This document shows positions 16,304-25,046 of a stretch of DNA of 64,000 nt, piece by piece; position 1 is the first letter of the stretch; every line of letters starts with the position of its first letter. The notes beneath the pieces were generated by a model that had not been told where the DNA came from, did not search any database, and worked only from the letters and a program-made list of their open reading frames with translations. The translations under genes and the position numbers were made by a program. The stretch lies in contig CAZYCA010000044.1 in NCBI GenBank assembly GCA_964645405.1, positions 310,001-374,000 on the forward strand, in the 5' to 3' direction. The DNA comes from JAMWDF01 sp964645405 (GTDB taxonomy: Bacteria; Ratteibacteria; UBA8468; B48-G9; DSTR01).

Positions 16304-17524
16304 ATGGTCAAAAAAAGTGAGATAAGAAAAGGCCTGGATTTACTGAAGAAAAAGTTTGGTGAACAGGCTGTGGAAACAGCAGTAAGGGCAGTGGAAAACT
16401 GGAAACTGGAATTGCCTACCTGGTCCTTTGGGAGTTTTGGCGGAGGTCGTTTTTCCGGCTATACACCACCAGCAGCAGCCAGAACAATTGAAGAAAAATT
16501 GGACGATATTGCTTTTATTCATACCCTGACTTCTGCTGTGAAGGCTGTGGCTACCCATGTTTTGTGGGATTTTTCTGCTGATGGTTTAACGGTGGATTTT
16601 TCTCTGGTGAAACATGTTGCTCTGGAGGCAAAAAGCCGTAGATTGAAGCTGGGCTGTGTCAGTCCTACCTATTTCTTAAAAGGTTTCCATCAAGGTAGCT
16701 TTACAGCATTTTGTGAATCCACCCGCAGGAAGGCTGTGGAACAGACAAAATTAGCAGCAAAAATTGCCAGGCAGGTAGGTTCCGGAGTATTAACACTCTG
16801 GTTTCCGGATGGTTCCCTTTACCCTGGTCAGATTCAATTACGTCAGGCATACGAAAGAATGCGCGCAACTCTGCTGGAATCCCTGGCTGGCATAATAAAG
16901 GAAATGGTTGTCTTGATTGAGTATAAGGTCTTTGAACCTGGAACTTACAGTACCGTGATTCCGGACTGGGGAACTGCTTTTTTGTTAGCCCGGCATCTCG
17001 GCCCTGGTGCCGGAGTACTGGTGGATTTAGGTCATCACCATCACACTACCAATGTGGAACAGATTGTTGCGGTATTACTGTCAGAAAAAATACCCTTAGG
17101 TTTTCATTTCAATACTCGTTATGCTGCAGATGATGACCAGGCTGTAGAACCTAACCCCCAGCTGGCAAGGATTTTCTATGAACTGGTTAACAGTAAAGAA
17201 GAAGGTAATTTCCCCCAGGGTTGTCTTTTTATGCTTGACCAGGCCTGCAGCCGGGAAAATCGTATGGCGGCAGTGCTTCACTCCATTGATTCTTTACAAA
17301 CTGCTTTAGCCCGGGCGTGTCTGGTAGATACCGCAAGGCTGCACCGACTACAAAGGGAAGATGATATTATCGGAGCTAATCGTCTTTTCAACGAGGCACT
17401 GATGCAAGCGGATGTTTCACCAATTCTTCATCTGGTAAGAAGGAATAAGGGGTTACCTGCTGACCCTGTGGCTGCCTATATGAGCAGTGGCTATAGAAAG
17501 AAGATAGAAGGCACCCGCTGTTAG
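16304..17524 (+). CDS. RhaI-type L-rhamnose isomerase-like protein
   Basis: 406-residue TIM-barrel sugar isomerase resembling the broad-specificity RhaI enzymes. Landmarks are LPTWSFG near the N-terminus, YKVFEPGTYSTVIPDWG (metal Glu region), LVDLGHHHHTTN and GFHFNTRYAADDD, which match the metal/substrate strands of that family. No rhamnulokinase or aldolase is nearby, so the in vivo sugar is uncertain. It begins 13 bases after rnpB with no convincing ribosome site. Confidence 0.82.
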   Translation: MVKKSEIRKGLDLLKKKFGEQAVETAVRAVENWKLELPTWSFGSFGGGRFSGYTPPAAARTIEEKLDDIAFIHTLTSAVKAVATHVLWDFSADGLTVDFSLVKHVALEAKSRRLKLGCVSPTYFLKGFHQGSFTAFCESTRRKAVEQTKLAAKIARQVGSGVLTLWFPDGSLYPGQIQLRQAYERMRATLLESLAGIIKEMVVLIEYKVFEPGTYSTVIPDWGTAFLLARHLGPGAGVLVDLGHHHHTTNVEQIVAVLLSEKIPLGFHFNTRYAADDDQAVEPNPQLARIFYELVNSKEEGNFPQGCLFMLDQACSRENRMAAVLHSIDSLQTALARACLVDTARLHRLQREDDIIGANRLFNEALMQADVSPILHLVRRNKGLPADPVAAYMSSGYRKKIEGTRC

Positions 17525-17688
17525 TTGATTTTTCCAGTTCCGGATGAATTCCTTTCTCCATGTCTTGTAAGGTGGTCCACTTTTTAATTTTTTCCCGTAA
17601 CGAAACATCCTTCTTGCCAACTGTAGCAACAAAAACAACGTTTTTCAGATTACCAGCAGGAAACCTTTTCCTCTGTTCTGGCAGGTAC

Positions 17689-17717
17689 TTGACAAAAGTC
17701 TGTGCGTGGTTTATAGT
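17689..17717 (+). promoter_or_regulatory. dcw (mraZ) promoter
   Basis: TTGACA (17689-17694), 17-bp spacer, TATAGT (17712-17717), an almost consensus sigma70 promoter. The ATG of mraZ at 17730 leaves a leader of only about 6 bases. Repeats of the TGGGN type bound by MraZ in other bacteria were not recognised here. Confidence 0.8.
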
Positions 17718-17729
17718 CTCAGGTAGAAA

Positions 17730-18167
17730 ATGGTATATTTTGGTGAGTATAGGGGAAAATTAGATAATCAGTGTAGACTGGTCATTCCAGCAAAATTGAG
17801 AAGTGTGTTGTGTGCTGGCAAAAACCGGGCTGTTTATATTGTCCGTGGTTTTGAAAAATGTTTTTTCCTTTTTTCTGAGAAAACCTGGCAGCAGGAAAGT
17901 GAAAAACTCGGTCAGCTGCCCCTGACCAGAAGTAAGGCAAGAGCTTTCAGTCGCTTCTTTTTTTCAGGAGTGTATCAGTCAAAGATAGACCGACAGGGAA
18001 GAGTTCTCATTCCGGAGCTTTTGTTAAACCACGCCGGGATTAGGGATAAAGTAGTGGTAGTAGGAGTGGGGAACAAAATTGAAGTCTGGAGCGAAGAAGT
18101 CTGGGATGGTTACTTTACTGAGACAGCACCAATGGCCAGCGAAATCGCAGACCAGCTGGACCTGTGA
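17730..18167 (+). CDS. mraZ: Transcriptional regulator MraZ
   Basis: AbrB-fold DNA-binding protein, first gene of the dcw cluster and usually its autoregulator. 145 residues with two SpoVT-AbrB repeats: GEYRGKLDNQCRLVIPAKLR and GVYQSKIDRQGRVLIPELL. The start is about 6 bases from the predicted transcription start, with no Shine-Dalgarno. rsmH starts inside its 3' end. Confidence 0.95.
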   Translation: MVYFGEYRGKLDNQCRLVIPAKLRSVLCAGKNRAVYIVRGFEKCFFLFSEKTWQQESEKLGQLPLTRSKARAFSRFFFSGVYQSKIDRQGRVLIPELLLNHAGIRDKVVVVGVGNKIEVWSEEVWDGYFTETAPMASEIADQLDL

Positions 18168-19029
18168 GCAGCGAAGTCATCAGCCAGTATTGGCGCAGGA
18201 AGCTATTTACTGGTTGAACGTGAAACCACCTGGCATATACGTGGACGCAACTGCAGGTAGCGGAGGACATACCGCGCTTTTACTTCAGGTTCAGGGAGTA
18301 AAAGTTATTGGTCTGGATAAGGATGAGGAAGCTGTCAGGTATCTTTCTCAGAAATTTGCAGGATATGAAAACTTTAAGCCTGTTCACGGCGGGTTTGAAG
18401 AAATGATAAAACTGCTGGCAGAAATTGGTATCCACCAGGTAGATGGGGTGTTTTTTGACCTTGGGTTGTCCCGTGACCAGGTCAAGGCTGCGGAACGTGG
18501 TTTCAGCTTTCAGATAGATGGGCCTCTGGATATGCGTTATGACAGAACCAGGGGAATTACCGCAGCGGATATCCTGAATACCTGGAAGAAAGACCAACTG
18601 GTGGCCTTGTTCCGGAATTACGGGGAAATAAAGCATCCAGAAAAAGTTGTCCAGGAAATCATGCAGCAAAGAAAAAAAGTACCTTTTCGCCGTACAGGAC
18701 AGCTTTCTTCTTTAATCTGTTCGCTGGTGCGACGGCGTGGTCACAGACATCCAGCAACACTTTTTTTCCAGGCCCTGCGTCTGGCAGTGAACAATGAACT
18801 GGAATGTCTTTCTGCAGGTCTGGAACAAGCCAGACAGTTGCTGAGAAAATCAGGGCGGATGGTGGTTATCAGTTTTCATTCCCTGGAGGACAGGATAGTT
18901 AAACATTTTTTCGCCGGATGTGCAGATTTTTCTATTCTTACCAAAAAGCCAGTGGTGCCAGACTTTAATTTAATAAAAACACATCCGGAAAGCCGGAGTG
19001 CTAAACTGCGGGCAGCAGAAAAGATATGA
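18106..19029 (+). CDS. rsmH: 16S rRNA m4C1402 methyltransferase RsmH
   Basis: SAM-dependent N4-methylation of C1402 in 16S rRNA. Family motifs are SHQPVLAQEAI, the SAM loop DATAGSGGHT, FFDLGLSRDQ, GPLDMRYD and ISFHSLEDRIVKHFF. The ATG at 18106 overlaps mraZ by 62 bases; no in-frame start lies between the mraZ stop and the SHQPVL motif, so overlap is unavoidable. A TTG at 18079 with AGGAG upstream is an alternative start. Confidence 0.93.
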   Translation: MVTLLRQHQWPAKSQTSWTCEQRSHQPVLAQEAIYWLNVKPPGIYVDATAGSGGHTALLLQVQGVKVIGLDKDEEAVRYLSQKFAGYENFKPVHGGFEEMIKLLAEIGIHQVDGVFFDLGLSRDQVKAAERGFSFQIDGPLDMRYDRTRGITAADILNTWKKDQLVALFRNYGEIKHPEKVVQEIMQQRKKVPFRRTGQLSSLICSLVRRRGHRHPATLFFQALRLAVNNELECLSAGLEQARQLLRKSGRMVVISFHSLEDRIVKHFFAGCADFSILTKKPVVPDFNLIKTHPESRSAKLRAAEKI

Positions 19030-19361
19030 AACGGAGAAAACTTGTTGAGCCGGGAGATTCTTATGTTTTTTTTGCTGTTCTGGCTATGTTCCTGATTGTC
19101 TTTGTTTTACTTTTTTCAGAATTGATTGACTGTGGTTATGAGATTGAACGGGCGAGAAAGCGTTACCAGGAACTTCTCACTATGAATCAGTTTTATCAGG
19201 CAGAAATATTGCGGCTGTCTTCCTTACCTTCACTATGCCAGAGAATGCAGCAGTATGGATTATCACTTTGTATCCCGGAAAAATGGTCCTGGTGGAAATT
19301 CAGTATCAGTCCGCAGGCCAAAACTGGGGACGTTAATGGAAAAAACGTGGTCCAGCAATAA
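19026..19361 (+). CDS. ftsL: FtsL-like bitopic divisome protein
   Basis: 111 residues: short basic N-terminus, one transmembrane helix (about residues 14-34, FFAVLAMFLIVFVLLF) and a short coiled-coil-like segment. Position between rsmH (4-base ATGA overlap) and ftsI, size and topology identify it as FtsL; sequence alone would be too weak because the family is poorly conserved. Confidence 0.75.
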   Translation: MKRRKLVEPGDSYVFFAVLAMFLIVFVLLFSELIDCGYEIERARKRYQELLTMNQFYQAEILRLSSLPSLCQRMQQYGLSLCIPEKWSWWKFSISPQAKTGDVNGKNVVQQ

Positions 19362-21117
19362 CCAGCAAATTTTTCTGCACAGAATGAGGTTTGTTCAACT
19401 GTGTTTCTTAATTTTATTTATCATCATTTTTCTGGGGCTGGTTTACCGTCAGGTTCTTCGTCCCATGGCTGCGCCCGGGAAAATTGTCAAGGTGGAAATG
19501 CCTGTCGCAAGAGGACGAATCCTGGACAGGGCAGGTATTGCCCTGGCTAGCAGTGTACCCAGTTATGGAGTGTACTTGGACTACTGGGAAATTCGGGAAA
19601 GGGAAAAAAAAGAGCCAGGATATCTGGAGAGACTTAAATCCACCCTTGCGAAGGTATTGAATATGAGTAACCAGGAAATAGAAGAACGGACTCGCCCTCC
19701 GTATCCTCTGGTGCGGAAAATTCTTACTCCTGATGAATACCAGGAATTGAAAAAACAGGATTTAACCGGGCTGGATTTTGTAAGAACCTACCAGCGTGTC
19801 TACCCGTTCGGAATTATAGCCGCGCATATCCTTGGCTTTGTGGGCACTGACGGGGAGGGACTGGAAGGTGTGGAGTTTTTTTATGATGCTATGTTGAAAG
19901 GGAAAGCTGGTTTATCGCTGGTGGTGAGGGATGGATGTGGCCGTCTCATTCCGTCTCTGGAAAAAGTCTTATGCCGTCCGGAACAAGGTGCGGATTTGAT
20001 TTTGACCATTGATTTCACTATCCAGAGTATTGTAGAAGAAGAAATTGACAGAGGTCAGAAAATTTTTCAGCCAGCAGGTATCACAGCTATAGTAATGGAG
20101 GCTAACACCGGAGAAATTTTAGCCCTGGCTAATCGGCCGGTATATGACCCTAACTGTTTCCAGAAAGTACCGGCTGATTGGCGAAGAAACAGAGCGGTCA
20201 CTGACTATTATGAGCCTGGTTCTATCTTCAAGATTGTCACTGCTGCAGCCTGCCTGGAGGAAGGCAGGGTTAAATTGGGACAAGAATTTTTCTGTGAGAA
20301 TGGCCGCTGGTATGTACGTAACCACTGGTTGCATGATGTTCATCCTTACGGCACGCTCACATTTGAACAGATTATTATTAAGTCCAGCAATATTGGCACG
20401 GTAAAGCTGGCTCTTTTGCTGGGTGAGGAAACCCTTTATCATTACTGCAAACTTTTTGGCTTTGGTGAAGTCACGGGGATAGATATTCCCGGGGAAATTC
20501 CCGGGATATTGAGGCCTCTGGAATCCTGGTCAGGTTATTCCATCACAGCAGTCCCCATCGGACAGGAAGTGGGAATTAATGCTGTTCAGGGTGCCAGGGC
20601 AATGGCAGCTTTAGCCAACGGTGGCAGACTTGTAAAGCCTTATCTGGTGAAAGGATTTCGTTCTGGAGCGAATGTCACCTATCTGCACAGGGAAAACAAT
20701 TGCCCCACTATACTTTCCAGGAACACATGTCAGATTATAAGTAACATCCTGGAAAAGGTGGTCTCCTCTGAAGGCACAGCTCATAAAGCCAGTATTGAGG
20801 GCTATCGTATTTGCGGGAAGACAGGTACTGCCCAGAAGTGTATTGGTGGCAGATATTCTTCCAGAGTGGTAGCCTCTTTTGTTGGGTATCTGCACCAGCC
20901 TGAAACCAATCTGGTTGTTCTGGTGAGTGTTGACGAGCCCAAAGGGGCACAGTTTGGTGGTTCGGTAGCAGCTCCCATCTTCAGGAATATTTTGTGGAGA
21001 ATACTCCAGTACAAAAAAATTGCCCCTGCCCAGCATCAGGAGTTTCTGGCTGATAATTCTCCCGGAGTTTCAGTCTCTCAAAAGAAAGATAACCATGAAA
21101 CTAAAAGAGCTAATTAG
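19336..21117 (+). CDS. ftsI: Division-specific transpeptidase FtsI (PBP3)
   Basis: Septal peptidoglycan transpeptidase working with FtsW. 593 residues from the ATG at 19336, which has GGGGA upstream and overlaps ftsL by 26 bases. One N-terminal transmembrane helix, a dimerisation domain with RGRILDRAG, then the three penicillin-binding motifs: SIFK near residue 296, SSN near 349 and KTGT near 494. No PASTA domains. Overlaps murE by 23 bases. Confidence 0.95.
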   Translation: MEKTWSSNNQQIFLHRMRFVQLCFLILFIIIFLGLVYRQVLRPMAAPGKIVKVEMPVARGRILDRAGIALASSVPSYGVYLDYWEIREREKKEPGYLERLKSTLAKVLNMSNQEIEERTRPPYPLVRKILTPDEYQELKKQDLTGLDFVRTYQRVYPFGIIAAHILGFVGTDGEGLEGVEFFYDAMLKGKAGLSLVVRDGCGRLIPSLEKVLCRPEQGADLILTIDFTIQSIVEEEIDRGQKIFQPAGITAIVMEANTGEILALANRPVYDPNCFQKVPADWRRNRAVTDYYEPGSIFKIVTAAACLEEGRVKLGQEFFCENGRWYVRNHWLHDVHPYGTLTFEQIIIKSSNIGTVKLALLLGEETLYHYCKLFGFGEVTGIDIPGEIPGILRPLESWSGYSITAVPIGQEVGINAVQGARAMAALANGGRLVKPYLVKGFRSGANVTYLHRENNCPTILSRNTCQIISNILEKVVSSEGTAHKASIEGYRICGKTGTAQKCIGGRYSSRVVASFVGYLHQPETNLVVLVSVDEPKGAQFGGSVAAPIFRNILWRILQYKKIAPAQHQEFLADNSPGVSVSQKKDNHETKRAN

Positions 21118-22609
21118 AGATATTCCGGTCCGCCGAGTTATTAACTTCAATAATGTGGAGATTGCCGGTCTGGCATACGATTCGCGTAAGGTAAGGCCAA
21201 ATTTTCTTTTTGCAGCAATTCCTGGAACCCAGAAGGATGGACATGCCTATATTCACGATGCGATAGACCGGGGAGTATCTGCGGTACTGATGCAACGGAA
21301 GGATATAGTTATTCCCTCAACTGTTGCAGGACTGGTTGTGGATAACACCAGGCAAACCCTGGCACAACTGGCTGCAGTTTTTTTTGGCCATCCTTCAAAA
21401 CGGCTGCAGGTTACTGGTATTACCGGCACCAAGGGGAAAACCACAACTGCCTATCTACTGCAGGCTCTTCACCAGCAGGCAGGAGAAAATTGTGGTCTGA
21501 TTAGTACCATTAACTACCAGATAGGAAAGCGGGCCATTACTTCCTCCAATACTACTCCAGAAAGTCTGGATTTACAGGAGATGATGGCGGAAATAGAAAG
21601 GTCTGATTGTCGCTCTGTGGTGATGGAGGTTTCCTCTCATGGAAGTGACCAGGGCCGTATCGCAGAGATACATTTTGATACCGGTCTGCTTACCAATGTA
21701 GCCTCCCACGAACATCTTGATTATCATGGGACTTTTAAAAACTACCTTCAGGCAAAGATAAAATTCTTCAGCCAGTATCTTGTTTCCAGTGAAAAGAAGA
21801 ATAAGGTTGCAGTTATTAACCTGGATGAGCCGGTAGCCAGGCATTTTCTTTCTGCACTGGCAGGAAAAGATGTGCGGGTGGTTACCTGCGGGAAAAGTGG
21901 GAAAGCACAGGTGAGGCTGGTTTCCTTCAATCTTGACCGTAAAGGTAACAATCTTAAGGTAATGATAGATGGCCAGCAGCAGGAGTTTTTTTCGCCTCTT
22001 CTGGGTCTGGGAAATGTTTATAATGCTTTGTTGACCATAGCTTATGGCTGGGCGAGAAACTTTCACCTGGACATAATACGTGCAGCTTTATCTAAACAGG
22101 TATCTGTGCCCGGACGGTTTGAGATTGTAGACGCCAAGCAGCCTTTTTCTGTGGTGGTGGATTATGCCCATACTGCTGATTCTCTGAAGTCCTTATTACT
22201 CTCTGTTCGGGCTTTACGGCCGGAACGCATAATTGTGGTTTTCGGTTGTGGTGGAGACAGGGACAGGAGCAAGCGTCCACTGATGGGTGCTGTTGCCGCC
22301 AGGTTAGCGGATTTAGTCATCATTACTTCAGATAATCCGCGGAGTGAAAATCCCTTACAGATTATCCAGGATATTATGAAGGGGATATCTTTTCTGCGGC
22401 GGCGGCGCTGTGTGGCAATTGTAGACCGCAGAGAAGCAATCCGTCAGGCTATCAGTTTTGCCAGGCCAGGAGATTTTGTGGCCATTGCGGGTAAAGGACA
22501 CGAAACTTACCAGATTTTTCAGAAAACAGTAATTCCTTTTGATGACAGAGTAGAAGTCAGGAAAGCCTTAGAAGATTTAGCCCTGAAAACAGGCAGAGAA
22601 AAGGAGTAA
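21095..22609 (+). CDS. murE: UDP-MurNAc-tripeptide synthetase MurE (meso-DAP type)
   Basis: Adds the third residue to UDP-MurNAc-L-Ala-D-Glu. 504 residues. ATP loop GITGTKGKTTTAYLL, VMEVSSHG, and HLDYHGTFKNY are present. The substrate selector reads DNPRSENP, the DNPR form linked with meso-diaminopimelate. Start ATG at 21095; upstream in-frame codons lie well inside ftsI and add non-family sequence. Confidence 0.95.
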   Translation: MKLKELIRDIPVRRVINFNNVEIAGLAYDSRKVRPNFLFAAIPGTQKDGHAYIHDAIDRGVSAVLMQRKDIVIPSTVAGLVVDNTRQTLAQLAAVFFGHPSKRLQVTGITGTKGKTTTAYLLQALHQQAGENCGLISTINYQIGKRAITSSNTTPESLDLQEMMAEIERSDCRSVVMEVSSHGSDQGRIAEIHFDTGLLTNVASHEHLDYHGTFKNYLQAKIKFFSQYLVSSEKKNKVAVINLDEPVARHFLSALAGKDVRVVTCGKSGKAQVRLVSFNLDRKGNNLKVMIDGQQQEFFSPLLGLGNVYNALLTIAYGWARNFHLDIIRAALSKQVSVPGRFEIVDAKQPFSVVVDYAHTADSLKSLLLSVRALRPERIIVVFGCGGDRDRSKRPLMGAVAARLADLVIITSDNPRSENPLQIIQDIMKGISFLRRRRCVAIVDRREAIRQAISFARPGDFVAIAGKGHETYQIFQKTVIPFDDRVEVRKALEDLALKTGREKE

Positions 22610-22611
22610 GG

Positions 22612-23979
22612 TTGGTTCCCGTCAGGCTGGGACAGATAGAAGAATGGTGTAAGGGACAGCTGGAGCGTGGAGACCCGCAGCAACTGGTCACCGGTATAAG
22701 TACTGATTCCCGGACTATTAAACCGGGCTGCGTTTTCATAGCCTTAAAAGGGCCAAGATTTGACGGGCATGATTTTGTGGCAGAAGTGTTTAGAAAAAAA
22801 GCAGTGGCTGCTGTTGTCAGGAAAGATTTCCCTTTTCCGGATGGCAGTCTTATCAGGGTTTCGGATACCACCAGGGCTCTGGGTGAGATTGCTGAAGCCT
22901 ATCGCAAACAGTTTCACGTGGAACTGCTGGGTATAACCGGAAGTTCTGGCAAAACTACCACCAGAGAAATAGTTACCAAAATTCTTTCCGGAAGATACAA
23001 CGTACTGGCCAGCCAGGGCAATTTTAATAATGAGATTGGTTTACCTTTAACTCTCCTGCAGCTGCAACCATGCCATAAGTTCTGTCTGGCAGAAATGGGT
23101 ATAAATCATCCTGGCGAGATGCAGAAACTCTGCCGGATATCTCATCCGACCTCGGGTTTAATTACTGCCATAGGATGGGCACATGCAGGATTTTTCAAGA
23201 GTTTGAAACAGATTGCTTTGTCCAAAGGGCAACTTCTGGTAAACCTGGAAGGAGGCCGCCTTTCTTTTCTCAATGCCGACGCACCTTATTATCCTCTTCT
23301 GAAAGACCTGGCCAGGGGTTCTGTATTTTCTTTTGGAGTGAAAAATCCTGCTCACTTACAGGGCTATGTGATAAAAGAGGATTTGTTTTCCTTTGTGTTC
23401 AAAGTAAAAAATAGCTCGGCCTGCTTTCAGATGAACTTCTGGAATCCGCATTGGATTTATGCTGGTCTGGCAGGGTTAGCAGTTGGGCTGGCCTTCGGTA
23501 TCCCGGAGAAAGTTACAGGTGAAGTCCTGGCAGAAATTCAACCTTTACCTGGCCGCGGTCAGGTATGGAAACTTAATGGTATTACTGTTATTGATGAAAG
23601 CTACAATTCTAATCCTGATGCTTTGCTGCAGTCTTTGGTTGCTCTGACAAAAAAAAGGGTGCCAAGAACTGTAGCCATCCTGGGTGATATGGCAGAACTG
23701 GGAAGACGCTCGGCTTATTTTCATGTGAGGATTGGCAGGATGTTAAAGCGTCTGGCCCCAGGAATGGTTTTTCTGATAGGAGAAAATATGCTTTACGCCC
23801 ATGGGACTGCAGAAGAAAAGTCTCATTTCCATTTCTCCAGACTGGAAGATTGTCTGGAGGTTCTACCGGGATATCTTCAAGAAGGAGATTTGGTTCTAAT
23901 TAAAGGTTCGCGGATGATGGGGATGGAGAGAATTGTTTCTTTCCTGAAAAATTATTACGGGGGAAATTATGCTGGCTGA
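22612..23979 (+). CDS. murF: UDP-MurNAc-tripeptide--D-Ala-D-Ala ligase MurF
   Basis: Final cytoplasmic ligase, attaching the product of Ddl. 455 residues. N-terminal STDSRTIKPGCVFIALKG, ATP loop GITGSSGKTTTREIV, EMGINHPGEM and DESYNSNPDAL are the family landmarks. It uses a TTG start at 22612, fixed by AAGGAG ending 5 bases before it and overlapping the murE stop. mraY starts 11 bases inside its end. Confidence 0.95.
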   Translation: MVPVRLGQIEEWCKGQLERGDPQQLVTGISTDSRTIKPGCVFIALKGPRFDGHDFVAEVFRKKAVAAVVRKDFPFPDGSLIRVSDTTRALGEIAEAYRKQFHVELLGITGSSGKTTTREIVTKILSGRYNVLASQGNFNNEIGLPLTLLQLQPCHKFCLAEMGINHPGEMQKLCRISHPTSGLITAIGWAHAGFFKSLKQIALSKGQLLVNLEGGRLSFLNADAPYYPLLKDLARGSVFSFGVKNPAHLQGYVIKEDLFSFVFKVKNSSACFQMNFWNPHWIYAGLAGLAVGLAFGIPEKVTGEVLAEIQPLPGRGQVWKLNGITVIDESYNSNPDALLQSLVALTKKRVPRTVAILGDMAELGRRSAYFHVRIGRMLKRLAPGMVFLIGENMLYAHGTAEEKSHFHFSRLEDCLEVLPGYLQEGDLVLIKGSRMMGMERIVSFLKNYYGGNYAG

Positions 23980-25036
23980 TTGGCTTTACGGCTGGAATAA
24001 CTTGTGGTCCGGGTTTAATGTTTTCCGGTATATCACTGTACGTACAGCCCTGGCAACATTTACTTCGCTTTTCTTTTCTGTGTTACTGGGACCTGTCCTC
24101 ATTAAAAAGCTGAAGAACTTTTGCCACCCAACATTACTTACCTTCCGGGAAAATAAAAGCACCACTCCCACAATGGGTGGCTGGCTTATCGTTGGTACAT
24201 GTTTTCTTTCCGTCTTTTTATGGGCAAACCTGAAAAATATTTATATTCTGCTGCTGGTTCTGGTAATGGCCTGGCTGGCCATCTTTGGTTTCTGGGATGA
24301 CTACCTGAAACTGACACTAAAAAATCCCAGAGGTTTAAGACCGGCAGTTAAAGTAATCGGGCAGGCTGGAGTGGGTTTTCTCACAGGCTTGATTCTGTAC
24401 TACCATCCTGCTCTGGGATTTAACACTGACGTAGCCTTGCCTTTTTTGAAAAAGATTCTTCTTCCTTTAGGCAGCTACTACATTCTTTTTTCTACCTTCA
24501 TTATTGTGGCTACTTCCAATGCCGTAAACCTCACCGACGGTATGGATGGTCTGGCGATTGGACTGGTTTTAATGGTGGTTCTGGCTTACGGGGGCATTGC
24601 CTATCTGGCTGGTAATATCAATTTTGCAAACTACCTGAATATTATTTATGTCCGGGGGGCAGGGGAAGTATGTGTGTTCTGTGGGGCACTAATTGGTTCC
24701 AGTCTTGGGTTTCTCTGGTATAACTGTTATCCTGCGGAAATTTTCATGGGCGATGTAGGTTCTCTGCCCCTGGGTGGAGTAATCGGACTTCTTTCCATTT
24801 TTGTTAAGCAGGAAATCTCCTTAATCTTTGTGGCAGGAATTTTTGTCCTGGAAGCAATTTCTGTAGTCTTACAGGTCATTTCGTTTCGTACCAGGGGCCG
24901 ACGTATTTTCCGCATGACACCCATTCATCACCATTTTGAGCTGGCTGGCTGGCCGGAGACAAAGGTAGTAGTAAGATTCTGGATAATTGGTTTGATTCTG
25001 GCTCTGTTTACTGCCATCACACTGAAAATCAGGTGA
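23969..25036 (+). CDS. mraY: Phospho-MurNAc-pentapeptide transferase MraY
   Basis: Integral membrane enzyme making lipid I. 355 residues, about ten transmembrane helices. TTPTMGG, FWDDYLK (catalytic Asp pair), NAVNLTDGMDGLA, MGDVGSLPLGG and TPIHHHFE...GWPE are all family signatures. An 11-base overlap with murF supports coupling; murD follows after 10 bases. Confidence 0.96.
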   Translation: MLADWLYGWNNLWSGFNVFRYITVRTALATFTSLFFSVLLGPVLIKKLKNFCHPTLLTFRENKSTTPTMGGWLIVGTCFLSVFLWANLKNIYILLLVLVMAWLAIFGFWDDYLKLTLKNPRGLRPAVKVIGQAGVGFLTGLILYYHPALGFNTDVALPFLKKILLPLGSYYILFSTFIIVATSNAVNLTDGMDGLAIGLVLMVVLAYGGIAYLAGNINFANYLNIIYVRGAGEVCVFCGALIGSSLGFLWYNCYPAEIFMGDVGSLPLGGVIGLLSIFVKQEISLIFVAGIFVLEAISVVLQVISFRTRGRRIFRMTPIHHHFELAGWPETKVVVRFWIIGLILALFTAITLKIR

Positions 25037-25046
25037 AAAAATAAAA

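Noticed and set aside
17525..17757. Protein-like open frame on the minus strand between the RhaI-like gene and mraZ
   Set aside because: Its composition looks natural (pieces such as NVVFVATVGKK), but it has no start codon, lies under the mraZ promoter and I recognise no family. A decayed gene end is possible but unsupported.
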